Assembly (NCBI GenBank): GCA_013398055.1
Contig: VZRS01007564.1
Coordinates: 124,161 to 188,160 of the forward strand
Direction of reading: 5' to 3'
DNA: 64,000 nucleotides
Origin: Ifrita kowaldi
Taxonomy: Eukaryota; Chordata; Aves; Passeriformes; Cinclosomatidae
This document shows positions 16,601 to 28,712 of this stretch, one piece after another. The position numbers and the translations under genes are program-made. Below the pieces are notes generated by a model. It made no database searches. It worked only from the letters and a program-made list of their open reading frames with translations, and had not been told where the DNA came from. Each line of letters opens with the position of its first letter. The stretch's first letter is position 1.

Positions 16601-19600
16601 TTACTGACAGGGAAACCAGACCAGAGCCCGCTCAGTCCTCACTGGGAAGAACCCCTGAGGTCAGACCCGAAGGGAGAAAGGCATTTCTCCAGCCTGTGCT
16701 GGTGACAGATCGATTTTCAGCCCAAAGGCAAGAGAACCTCCTGCTCGCTGCTCACCGTGCAGTTGTATCTCTCTGAGCATGTGGCAGCAAACCCCAATCC
16801 ACTGACTCACACTAAGCCAAGGAAAGAGGCAGGGATCAGAAAAGGACTGCAGTTTTTGGCCCCATGCAGCATGGTCTTACTCTGCTAATTTCCACAAATA
16901 AGAAGTATTTATGGCCAAACAAGAAAAAAAGAATACCCACAGTAACACCATTCAGTGCAGCCATTCTTAACAGTAGAAACCAAGAGATAATAGATTTTCT
17001 TCCCCCAAGGACAGACAGATCCAGACATAATCATAGACCTTCTTTATTACACAAAAGAATAGGATACTGCACTTCAATCACAATAATTACAGGCTCTGAC
17101 TGCTCATCAACCTCACAGCAAAATTTACACAAAACTGTCTTCCCCAAATGCTCTTTTTTCATTGAGGCTCCAGCCGCCAATTTGTTCCTTCTTAGAAGGA
17201 AACTGAAGCATAAACACCACTTAAACAGAGAATTTTTAGATCAAGTCACTACAGGCTCTGCTCAGTTTATCTCTGAACCCCTTGGTCTGCAATTCTTCCT
17301 GCTGCTCCAAAACACTTGAAGAAATAAAGGCCTGAAGGGAAAGTAACATTCTTTTGGCATGAGGCAACTGCCAGCTTGTTTTCCTCTGGACTGCAATCCT
17401 CTAGACCCTTCAAAGACTGCTCCTAAAACATTTCCAGTTCCGAGGTAAATCGCAGGTTACTGGGCCGGGAGGTTCGATTGTCTCTCCCCTGCACCAGCCT
17501 GGGTGTTGCAGCTTTTCTGCTGAATAAACAACATCCAAACCTTCCCAGTGAAAGCATTTCCTGAGCAGAGCCCGTGTAATACCAGCAAACCACTGCCAGT
17601 GGCAGCATTGTGCCAGGAAAGCTGGGACTGAGCCACCACTTCCACATCCCCAATCCCCAAACCCGCTCACTGAGCATCCCTGGGCTGTGCAGGAGGAACC
17701 CGAGCCTGCTGTGGTGGCTTTTTAAACAACACATTTGCAATCAAAGCCAACAAGCTTGTCTAATGCATGAAAAAAATCAAAAGGACAACGAATGAGAGGC
17801 GGCGCTGATTTCTGCTGCCTGCTGTTCAAAAATTGGGGTTGCAGACTTGTCTGTTCTCCTGAAATAATGCTCTGTGCATCACAGCTTTTATGAACAGTCT
17901 CTCTGAATTCTGAAGACAAAAAAGTCCAAGTAAATAATCTGTTACCCTCTCGCTAAGAGTTCATAAATTCTATTAGTGGAGCTTGCAGCAATGATGGGAA
18001 ACATCAACCCAGCATTTCTCTGCAAATTCTCTTTGTACTTCTCAGCTGAGAGGACAAAAACCCCACTCTTTTGTTACACAAACCCTGAGAGGATGCTCAG
18101 AAAGCTTCACTCTGGCACGAAAACCATTCACATACATAAGGACAGTTTACAAGAGCATCAGTGCTCTGATTTTCAGCGTTTGTGCCTCTGGAGTCGGGTG
18201 TCTTTCAAATAACACAACTCCAAGGAGCACTGCAAAGGAGGCACAGGCACATCTGAGCATGGAACCACGAGGGAGGACTACAAAACACAGCGCAGAATTT
18301 GGTGCTGGTGGTTTGGAATAGCAAATGACACCACGGGGAGGAGGACTGGAAATCTGCACTGTGCTCTGCCAGGGAAGGTGCTGCCAAAGGGTTCCCTACA
18401 ACCCAAATCATCCCAAGAATGAACAAGCACCCACAGACAAGGGGAGACCCGAGAAAAGAGAGGGAGCTGCTGCACCTTGGAAAAAGAGGAGGAGAAAGGC
18501 AGGCAGTGTGAAGGAATGGCTACAGCCTCCTGTGTAACCCTACAGAGACGCTGCCAGGAGGGGACAGGTTTGCAGGAGCAACTCTGGGAGTGCCCAAATT
18601 CTGTGTGCAGGTGATCCCTGACATCTGCATCCACAGAAAGGGAGGGATCAGCACTGCCAGTGTTTCACTGTCCTGGCATCACACAGAGCTGGGAGTCGCA
18701 GCTTTAGGCCAAGGCTGAGGGGACGCGGTGATGGCACCGCCCCACTTCCCTCTCATTTCTGCCACAGAACAGCACAGGGCTCTCAGCAGCGGGGACAGGG
18801 CCAAGGGCAGCACTTACAAAGCATTCTGACACTGGAGGGAAGAAATCAGTGGCTCAAAGTGAGGTTTCCCCCCTGCTGCCATAAGGGACCACCACTCTCC
18901 CACCTCCCAAAACACCCTTTTTGGTCCTTCAGTCCAAGCAAAGAGAAGTTTCTGCTGATTGCCACAACTCCTGGAAGCCGCACTGCAAACACCCAACAAG
19001 CACTAAAAACTGGAATAGCAGGGATTACACAAGAGTTTATCAGGAATATTCACAGTGAACACAATGCAGGCAGGCAAAGTATTTACTGTGTTCTGCAGTA
19101 TTTTATCAGCTCATCACTCAGAAATCCCACACTTCAGGAAAGCACAACCTCTCCATGCGGGCTGGAGCTCTCTGCCAGCCCAAGCGTTCGACTTTGATGG
19201 GGAGACAGCGATTCCCATTGGGAATGGGAACTCCTCAGCACACCTCGGCTGTTGCCTCACCGTGCTTTGTTCCAGCCACTCTGCACATGAAAGAGAACAA
19301 CAACAATTCCTCCCCTGAAATCAGATTCACAATCCGGAGGCACAGGGGGGAGATTGGATTTCAGGAGGCGGGGCTGGATCGAAGGAGTTTCCAGGGAAGT
19401 GATGAATTGCCAAGGCTGCCATCAGGGTGGGACTGATGGCACTTACAGGGCAAGACTGCAAAGCAAAGGAAATTACAGGGGTTTCCTAACACCCAGAAGT
19501 GGCTTTTCTTTCACTACACCTCAGAAAACAAAAATAATGTGTCTTTTAAAGCTATGGAGAAAATACACAACGCTAGAATTAGAAGCAAACAGGTGATAAA

Positions 19601-19935
19601 ACCAAAACACAACCAACCCAAATGTGTGGCTGAGCACAGAGGAGAAGCCGTGGTCTGCACCCACTGCCCAGGCTTTTCACTCCTAAAGCCTAAATTCTGT
19701 TAGAGAGGCATTTTAAGTGATTTAGAAATGAAAAGGTGAAGGGGCCAGTGTAAATATCCTGAACAATTATCAGACTCGTGCTGCACGCTGCTGGCAGCTC
19801 CCCATTCGAATCATGGGATGATGCTGCCTTTGGAATGGCTCAGTGCCTCCATACACAGGCAAAGCAGCAACAAAAATACCATTTACAGTGAGATGTGCAA
19901 GGAACCTTTACAGAAAAGTCTGTGACGATGTATTT

Positions 19936-19967
19936 GGGGTTGGGTTGGTTGGGTTCTGGGTTCTGGG
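19936..19967 (+). other. Potential G-quadruplex of TTGGG/TTCTGGG units
   Basis: Five runs of at least GGG lie at 19936-19939, 19942-19944, 19951-19953, 19958-19960 and 19965-19967, with loops of 2, 6, 4 and 4 nt. It is not telomeric, since TTAGGG is absent. Confidence 0.5.
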
Positions 19968-20625
19968 TTTCTCTCAGGCTTTCTTTGGGGGTTGTGAGCT
20001 GATCTCTTCCCCAAATACCCCTTTTTACCACCATTGGTCATTTTCGTCCAATTCATTTCAAAGCTTCAGTCTGACAACTCCTTTCTGTACCCACTCTCCA
20101 ACACAGATGATTTTATGGGGTTTAACCTGAAGCTTCGATCTTGCTAAAAATACAAAATGTCTGTCAGAGTCTCCCTTTTCACATTTGCATCCCTCATCGC
20201 ACAGAAATTCCTAGACATGCTATTTTGTCAGCCAACTTTCTAAATACGTATGTCATTTCTAAAGCAGACTATACTCAGAGGTGTCAAGGCGCCAACTTCT
20301 GTAGCAGACTATTTATTTTCAAACCATGTGCACACAAAAGAAGTGTCCCCTACTTCCTAAAGTGTGACTTTTTTTTTCTTTTTTACACCTTTACATCTGA
20401 AAAGCTGCAGACAGTCACATGCCAAATCCAGGCTTGCAGAAACCGCAGCCATGGCAAGAGCTTTAAATTCCATGTGTCCTTCTGTCAGCTCAAAATGATT
20501 CCCTGTTCTACAAAACCACATTCTCCCCTTTAATGAAAATATTGTCTTTTGCTGCAGCACTCACAAAGTGCTCATTTGGGGGTTTTGTTCTTGCTGACAT
20601 TTTGGGTTTTGTTCCTTTTAAACAG

Positions 20626-20721
20626 CATGAATCAGTTTTGGACATTGAACAAGAATTAGATGAAATCTGTAAATGGATCAAAGCATCTCAGCTCACAAGC
20701 ATCTGGTCAACTTCTATTTAA
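20626..20721 (+). other. Exon-like open frame opposite RERE (unrecognised)
   Basis: An acceptor-like TTCCTTTTAAACAG is followed by an open frame that reads HESVLDIEQELDEICKWIKA and so on to a TAA at 20719-20721, 31 residues in all. The peptide is acidic and helix-like. I do not recognise it. No donor, promoter or partner exon was identified, so chance is the leading explanation. Confidence 0.12.
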
Positions 20722-23700
20722 AATGAGCCTCTGCCTTACAGGGGAAAAAATAATGTGACACCTTCTCTCTAAAAGCAGGAATGTCCTGATTTCCACAGCA
20801 TTTGTGACAGTCCCAAGGTGCCTGTTTTCCCTAGAACAGTTCATGCACATCCTAAACCGGATCTTCAGCGATTCCACGTTCTCTCTCCAGGGCTCTGATG
20901 AACCAAACTGTGCAAACGACCACAGATGTCCTGCAGATTCTCCCAGAGGGATTTAATCACCGTACTTCACTACTTGCCCTATTTAGGTCCATGTTAAATC
21001 ACAACTAGCTTTGGAAACAATGTGCCAAATGCTGGAGATGACAGATGGGCACGCTGGAGTCAGGGAATAGCAGCAATTCCAGAGAAACAAACAGCAAAAC
21101 AGGGACAAGGAAAAGAGCATCTTCCCTTTCCAACGTGTTTTCCACCATGAAATCTCACTCCTGCTGCAGAACTGTTTTTTACACTCAGTCAATTCTGACA
21201 TTTACTAATAGTCAAAGGAGAGAAGAGGAAAAATAAAGACCACTCCTATCAGAGTGCCTGTGGGGACAAAAAAAACAGCAGAGGGGGGACACAAATGAAC
21301 CGATTTGGAAATCAGGAGCTAAAGAGATACAGCAAGGACTATTTCTCTTCCCTCTCCACAACAGCACGTGTAATTTCACGTTCTCAGGGTATCTTTTTGT
21401 AGGCTGTTTGCTAATTAATTAAGAAAACTGATCAGCTGTTTGTAAGCCAAGCAAACCCAGCCTGGAAATGCAGAGGTTATTACTACAAATGAATGTTATT
21501 TTTGCAGCTTGATTATTTAATTCAGACGCCTGCATAGCAACACATAATTACTCCTTGCAAACAGAGAAGCATTGTCAGTGTTCAGCAAGAAATCCAAACG
21601 TGAAATAAAAGCAATAATGTGGCCACATGCAGATTAATCCTCTGTGCCCCTGCCCAGAGCAGCCCGGGCAGGGCTGTCCTCTTACCCTGAGCCAACACAA
21701 AGCCTGCAACCTTTAAACCTGTTACTGTTATCTAATGACTGCTCCATCTACAAGAGCTTTTCTAATAGAAACATGCCTTGATGGCTTATCTGGGCACACA
21801 AGGCAGGGCACAAAGCAGGGCTGATTGAGCGCAGTAATGGGAGGCAGGAAATGAGAAGCCTTGGGAAAGCCGCGGATAATCGATCAGTGGATTCACTCAA
21901 GTGTGAGCTGAGCTGGGAATAAGCTGCCTGGGGTATCAAATATTGCTGTTTCCAGGGTAAAGGCCCATTTCTGTGATCTATGCAGGGGAGAGCATAATTT
22001 ATTGACAAAACAATATCGGATTTTTTCACAATGGCTTGCGCCTGACATTTTCTGACTGTTTACAGCAAGAATTTTTCTCGTGTCCTTTTTATTCACAAAT
22101 ACAACTCCTTTTGGAATTCATCGAGTCACCTCAGCATGCTGGAAATTAATTCAGCCTCGCGTAGGAGTAACTCTGAGATGTCAAACACTCCTCACACTCA
22201 CCTTGCCCTGAATTCCTGCCTCTCCCAGGTGCACAGAGCACTGCACACCTGCAGGGACACACCTGGCCCCGGACCCCACGGGATGCACCGTCCTTCTGCT
22301 CCGAGGCACTCTCCGTTCAGAACAGTGTCTGCTCCACATCTCTACTGTAGTTTCTACAAAATCTGAACCAACACTGTCTGCAAACAGCAACAAACATCAC
22401 CAACAGGTCATTTGTGGCCTTGTTTCTTACAGAAGGACAGGGGAAGGCACTGGAGCCCACGAACACACCTGCAAACCCCAGCCCGCGGGCACCACTGATA
22501 CCCACACCAAAGCACGAAACAGCCATCTGCCTGCCTACACCTTTACAAACTGCAAAACGGGGCCAAAATCAGTTTCACATCACGGCACATCATCTGCAAG
22601 GTTGTTTATGCACGTGAGGCGGTGGCCAGGCAGCCCCAGCCCTAAATCCCGGCTATCAAGGCTCGAGCCTTCTCAAAAACACGAAGGTGGTACCCGACTT
22701 ATCCGCATGTTAATGCCGAGGAGCTGCCATATGCTGTCTCCCAGTGTGGGTGGTTTGGCATTGGAGCTGCCAGACTGCCTCAAAAACACAGCCCTCGCTG
22801 AGCTCAGCAGAGCTGCTCCGGCACAGCTCGCTCCGGAGCGCGGCAGGCTCTGCGGGGACCGAGGGAGCGCTCGCAGGGCAGGGGCTGCACATGCCACAGA
22901 CACAGGGTAACTACGGCAGCTGAGAACCGGGGAGAGACCCGGCAGGAGCTGCAATAAACAGCACGAAAAGGCTGCCTGAGCCTCAGCGAATTCAGCAGTG
23001 AAACCCCCTCACCAGGAGTCAGCACTGAATTGCGCTGCGCTTAAACTACATTGCACTTCTAAGGCAAAGTTCAACAAATCCAGCACGTTTTGACAAAAGC
23101 TGACTAATATGGAACAAACGCCATCTAACAGCCCTTAATTTTATTTAGTGTAACCCATATGTCTCACCTTGAACACAGCCTCATCCAGGGTTTTAAAGGA
23201 GAAAAAGAACATTATTCATTTCAGGAAATAACCTTAAGAGATGTCTGTATTTAAAATAAACTGTAATATTTATTGCATCAACTTTCCAGCTTTACCAGAA
23301 ACAAAGCTGCTCACTGTGCCAAGAACCACCAAGTCACCTGTTTTCATTTAAGTGAAATACATTTAAGTACAAAATACCCTTAAAATTTCAGTGCAATCCT
23401 AAATGACAAAAGATAATTTCTTCTTGTTAAAAAAAAAAAAGCAGTTATGCTTAAAAACTGACTGGCTTAAAATAAAACTATGATAAGATCCTCCATGAAG
23501 GTTATGGGTCATTGCTTACTACCTCATTTAATCCCTTTGTGGTCTCTTTCTGCTCCGTTTCCCTTTTATGTTCCCTGAATCCCAGCTGTGGTTCCCGGTG
23601 TGGGTGAGGTACAAAGTCACCAGGGCAGCCCCACGTACAGGACAAGGCTGTTTAATTACAATTCCGGCTGCCAGGGCTCAGGGACAGCGTGTCCACCCCC

Positions 23701-24140
23701 TGCTCCCCCTCCAGGGCCCTGAAAGCTTCCCCGCTGCCTGTCCCTTCCCGGGAACACCAGCGGCAGCTCTGGCAGCTCGGGATCCCACCAGCTCCGGGCT
23801 CCGGCTCTGAGCACCCTGGGCAGGTAAACTCGGGTTTGGTGTCACCCATTCCCCAGAGCGGGGCAGAGCAGGGGTGCACACGGGAGCTGGGCACACCCAG
23901 CTGGGCCCATCCGGGCTCCCTGGGTTTATTTTCCCACCCACATCTCCATGTTACGAGGAATTCCAGGGAATGCTGCGCTGTGCTCGCGTTGAAGGAAGGT
24001 CCTGCCAGCACACAAAGCTGCTGCCCCCTCCATCAGCGCCTCTCGAGGGTATCTCACTGCGCCCAGCCGGGCACAAACCCCGCGTGAGGCTGCGGAGGTG
24101 CCACATCTCTGCTGGTATTGCACAAATATCCCAAAACGAG

Positions 24141-24155
24141 ACACACACACACACA
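24141..24155 (+). repeat. Short (AC)n run
   Basis: An uninterrupted AC dinucleotide run of about 7.5 units, possibly polymorphic. Confidence 0.8.
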
Positions 24156-24540
24156 GGGGGAGCGTCATTAATGGGCTGTAATTAAAATCACTGGGAGAGA
24201 AGGCAATAAGCACTATTTTTGATCACAGCATCCCTGCTCACGTTTGCTGCCTCTCCCAGCCCACTCTGATTACAGATTTTGCCTTTCCCCAGAAGCAGAC
24301 TGGGAGGGAGCTGCTGACCCAGAACTGACAGGGACCCTCCTGAGCATCTCCCGCCGTGCTCGCACCGCCCGGGCTCAGCACAGGCACCAGGAGCCAGCAG
24401 CCACCACCAACTAATGGTATCACAAATGCATTTAACTAATCATTGAATAGATGCTCCGGTAATTAAATTCCATTAAGGTTTTTTTAGCATTATGCCAAAG
24501 AAGTGCAACACTGAAATGAAGATACCATTCGGGCCCCGCC

Positions 24541-24562
24541 TGACATTTGCCATTAAATGTCA
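24541..24562. repeat. Inverted repeat TGACATTT/AAATGTCA
   Basis: A perfect 8-bp stem (24541-24548 with 24555-24562) surrounds a 6-nt loop GCCATT. It lies in an AT-rich stretch with several ATTA homeodomain cores. It could be a dimeric binding site or a chance palindrome. Confidence 0.4.
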
Positions 24563-26264
24563 TTTATAGCACATAGCTCAGATCTAATTGCAGAGCAGCA
24601 CCAGCCACAGTATTTATCACTTCTATTAAAACAAGCAGCACTCAGCAGTGGGGCTATTCGAAGCCATCATACACAGTTTAAATAGATTTCTCACCTTTTA
24701 AATATCAAGAGGCCGGATTTTCTTTACCATCTCACTGAGGGGTTTACCTTTGAACAAAGACACACCAAGAGCTGAAGAATAAAACAATCAGGAGACAGTT
24801 TGCTCTGCAAACCCAGCCCGGAGTTTGAACAGTCCCTGCCTGTTAAAATATCTCCTCATAGGCAGGGGAATTTTATAACAGGAAAAATTAAAGCACTTTT
24901 GCCAACCAGCTGGGGTCTGAAATCATAAAAAGAAAAGGAAAGAAAATGCACTGATCAGCCAGACCCTGTGACTTGGCTGTTTCACCACAAAAGCAAACGC
25001 TGTTCCTATGAGGAAACAAAGTGTGTTTGGAAAATAAATGCCTGGAAAGTGAATGTTTCCCTGTGCAGCTCCCCAGAGGATGTAATTTACTTACGAAATG
25101 GTCAGTTAGTGAAATGTTTACATCCTCTCAGAAACTGCCCCAACATGTGTGCTATTGACCGAGCTGATGTTTCAAACCAGAGCAGAATCAGCTTTTCACA
25201 GAGGCTTCACACGAGGGGGCTGAGGCACCCCCTGACAAACAGGGCAGTGACACAGCCTCAGCAAAAACCCTGCCAGTAAATAATGTGCAACACCCAGAGC
25301 AGTTCATCAAGAAAACAAAGCAGCAACCTTAAAAAAAATGTCAATTTGCAGAAGACACGACTGTATCTCACCACACAGGGAATTCCTAATACAGACTGGT
25401 GCTGTCTGCCCTGATATCAATAGCTAAATTAGCAACACCGGGCTTTAGACTTTTTTCTTTGTATTTATATGTAAATCAGTACTAAATAAACATACCCCAA
25501 AGCAGCTCCACAGGCTGCAATCTAATCTAAAGCCAAAGATTGGAAAGATGGTCTCCATTCATCTGGAAATAGCCAGATATTGGAAACACTAAAATCAGAA
25601 ATAACTACACTGAGAATAAAAGGGATGCATTTACCTGCTAGAAGAGAAAAAAATCTCAAAGGAAGAGTTGGGAGAGAGATACAAACAAAAAAAACCCCCT
25701 TTCTCGGGTGCTGAAAGTGTGAACATACAGACAACTGAGATGGTCCACGAGAAAAGCAGTTCTGAAATCAAGAAATGTGGTTTTTAAACCTCTAGCACAC
25801 ACCATGGACACTCTGATTTGAATTACAGTGAACGCAGCCAGCCAAGCTAACACACAATTCCAAAGTTAATCATTTGTCTTGGGCCATATAATCACCACAG
25901 CATTACAACTTTAACAAATGAAGCCACTAATAACTTCTATTAAAGAAGTCAAGGTGTTAATTCACTCCCAGGTCCAGCAGCAGAAAGCTTTGAGAGCAAC
26001 CAGCAGTTCCATAAACCACTCAGTCCTCATGCAGAACTGAAATTAATTTCCTCTATTACTGGAGGCACTGGATGGAACCCATCAGTGCCAGATCCAAAGG
26101 CTCTGACTCCAAAATCCTCCTGCAATGGGAATGAGGGTTGGTGCCTCTCCCCTTGTCCTGGGCACAAGGCTTTACCCCAAGGGGATCATCACAGCCAGTC
26201 CTTTACAGACTCACTGAAAAATGGAGGATTCTGATTCTGATTCTATCATCATCCATAAATGCAG

Positions 26265-26425
26265 AAACTGGCAGGGAACCTTACAAAAAAGAAAAATTAC
26301 TGAAAGTTATTCAGGGAATTTGTATAAAACTTGGTTTGACCGGTTTAGAGAGAGCTCATGATTTAGATCAGCTTCCTTTCACCAAAGACAATCTTCTCAG
26401 AAAATTGTTTTTAACATTTCCATGA
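26265..26425 (+). other. Exon-like open frame opposite RERE (unrecognised)
   Basis: After ATAAATGCAG the frame reads ETGREPYKKEKLLKVIQGIC, continues through LGLTGLERAHDLDQLPF and ends LLRKLFLTFP before TGA (26423-26425). The composition is protein-like, with amphipathic helices, but no family is recognised. The acceptor has a poor polypyrimidine tract. Confidence 0.1.
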
Positions 26426-28453
26426 ACTTGGTTCTTCAAACTGCTGAGCAGGACTTTGCCTTTGGGAAAATGGAAGTGTTGCAGATTATGTAATAAAATG
26501 AGGAGCTCTGCCTCTCTGTGACACAGGAGTTAAAGGGAGAAGCCTGTTTAGATCAATATTGAAGCCCATATTTCAGCTGCCTGTGCACTCGTCTGCACTT
26601 CTGGCTGTGCCATCTCCCTGGGAACCTGACCCAAAAAGGCCTGGAGCTCACTGAGTGCTCAGTACCTTGGAAAAGTGAAATCAAATATTCATGCACTGGC
26701 ACAGGCAACACTGACAAATCCAAAGCCATTTCCCGGCACTTGAACTGGTGTAAACTGCAGCACTTGTCCTACAAGTGCTTCCCAATGAGCACATAATAAA
26801 TTAATCTGTAATATAACGCAGTATTAGCTCGAATTTCAATATTTACCGTGCCTGTTTCAAAAGCAGCCATGCTCCAGATGTGCTCCCAGCTGCTTGTTTT
26901 CCTGGCCCAATGTCTTCAGTAACAAACAGCCCCTTGGTTTAATCACCTCCAGTCTCCAGACCAGAGATTTATGATGATATTTCACCACAGTTAATGGAAT
27001 TTTGCACTTGAGAGTGTGAAGTTTTCAGCTTAAAGGTCCAAACCAGCTCAAAACTCCAGCAGTTCGTGTTCTGAGAGCGCAGCAAAGCCCATGAAGCCAC
27101 ACCTGAAATCAGGATGCAATTCCCAGGTATTTCCTCACAAATCTGCCCCAGCTGAGGGAGGGCAGCTCTAATTCCCAGTGCAGGCTGGTGGTCAAGAGCC
27201 CAGCACAGGGAATTCCTGGGTCTGTGAACTGTTCTGGAACAGCAACACGTGAAGCACCACAACACATCAGAACAGGAAAACTGACACCGAATGGCAGCTC
27301 CCCTTCTGGAAAACACCTTCCTCAGCCTTTTCAGCCACAGACACCGAGGAAAGCACCCCAGGGAATACCTTCCTGCAGACTCCCTGCCATCCTCTGCAGC
27401 CCTGTCTGATATTCCACATTCTGCAGCTTCTGCCTCGCAGGGTCCTAGGGTTCACACATATCAAAGCACCCAATTGCCTTTTCTTTTTTTGCCTTCTTTT
27501 TTTTTTAAAACACGAGGAATATGAAAGCACACACTGAAGCTGGTCCTTGTTAGCAGACCCATTTTCATCTCTTTAAACTCAAAGAGAGCAATTCCCTTGA
27601 AAACTGTCACAGCATTTTCCCAATCCATAAAGAGGAAGTTCAACAGCCTCAGGTCACTAATCACAACGACGGGAGACACAGAGCATAAATTATGTCTTTC
27701 TATTCCACAGCAGTGAAACATATATATTCTTTTATCTTACTTATTTGATTCTCTCTGTAAACTGAATGTTTTAGATGTGTTTGTAGTCTAAAAATGATGT
27801 TTTACAAATAACAGGGAAGCACTTTGTTGTTTACACAGTGTGCCTTCCATGAGGTGTATTAATATCACACACAGGTGGATGGACAAGAACTGCTTTACAC
27901 AACAACATAACTTCGATATTTTCCCAAAGGAAAAACTTTATTTGAAGTTTAAGAGTTGCTTAGCACGAGTTTGTTGGTTTTAATAATTTTGCATCACTTT
28001 TAACCTTAAAACGTGCCAACAAACAGCTGAAGGGAATATGATTTAAAAACTCCCAGAAGTTCTGCTCAGAAAGCAGAGCAGGATGCTTACGCACTACTAA
28101 TTTAATTAAAGAGTTATTTTCCTTTTAAATACCCTCTAATGGCCCAAAACGATCTGAGGCTGCTTTAAAATCAATCACTTTAATCAAAATTACAAGTTCA
28201 AATTCTCCATGGATTAGTGTTCAGTGACTGCAGTGTCAAAAACGCACATCCATCACATCCCTGGCTGCGAGAGCGGGGCAGGGACCGCACGGCTCCGTCC
28301 CCAGGGGTGATGCCAGGTCCTGCAGGGAGCAGCCCCAGCCACGGGAAACCAAACCCACTGTGAGAGCCTCTGAAGCTCTGTCAGACAGGCACAAGGTGGA
28401 GCTGACTGGAAGCGTTTTCCTAAGTGGCTCCAGCAGTCCCTGCTGAATAAAAA

Positions 28454-28712
28454 GGGATTCTGCCTTTGCTGCCACTCAGGCACAGAGCAGGTATTCAAAA
28501 ACAGGGGGATTCTGCCTTTGCTGCCACTCAGGCACAGAGCAGGTATTCAAAAACAGGGGGATTCTGCCTTTGCTGCCACTCAGGCACAGAGCAGGTATTC
28601 AAAAACAGGGGGATTCTGCCTTTGCTGCCACTCAGGCACAGAGCAGGTATTCAAAAACAGGGGGATTCTGCCTTTGCTGCCACTCAGGCACAGAGCAGGT
28701 ATTCCAAAAACA
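28454..28712 (+). repeat. 52-bp minisatellite, five near-identical copies
   Basis: Each unit begins GGGGATTCTGCCTTTGCTGC, continues CACTCAGGCACAGAGCAGGT and ends ATTCAAAAACAG. Unit anchors (the A of ATTCTG) are at 28457, 28509, 28561, 28613 and 28665, exactly 52 bp apart. Copies 1-4 are essentially identical, apart from a slightly shorter G-run at the start of copy 1. Copy 5 ends with one extra C (ATTCCAAAAACA). The near-identity implies recent expansion or homogenisation. The unit has no stop in any plus-strand frame and 52 is not a multiple of 3, which creates several overlapping open frames that are not genes. Confidence 0.97.

Noticed and set aside
17465..17500. GGTTCGATT, resembling a tRNA B-box
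   Set aside because: No A-box at the right distance and no cloverleaf can be drawn around it.
19936..19967. Interstitial telomeric repeat
   Set aside because: The units are TTGGG and TTCTGGG, not TTAGGG.
28454..28712. Array considered as CRISPR-like
   Set aside because: The copies are head to tail with no unique spacers, and the setting is a vertebrate intron.
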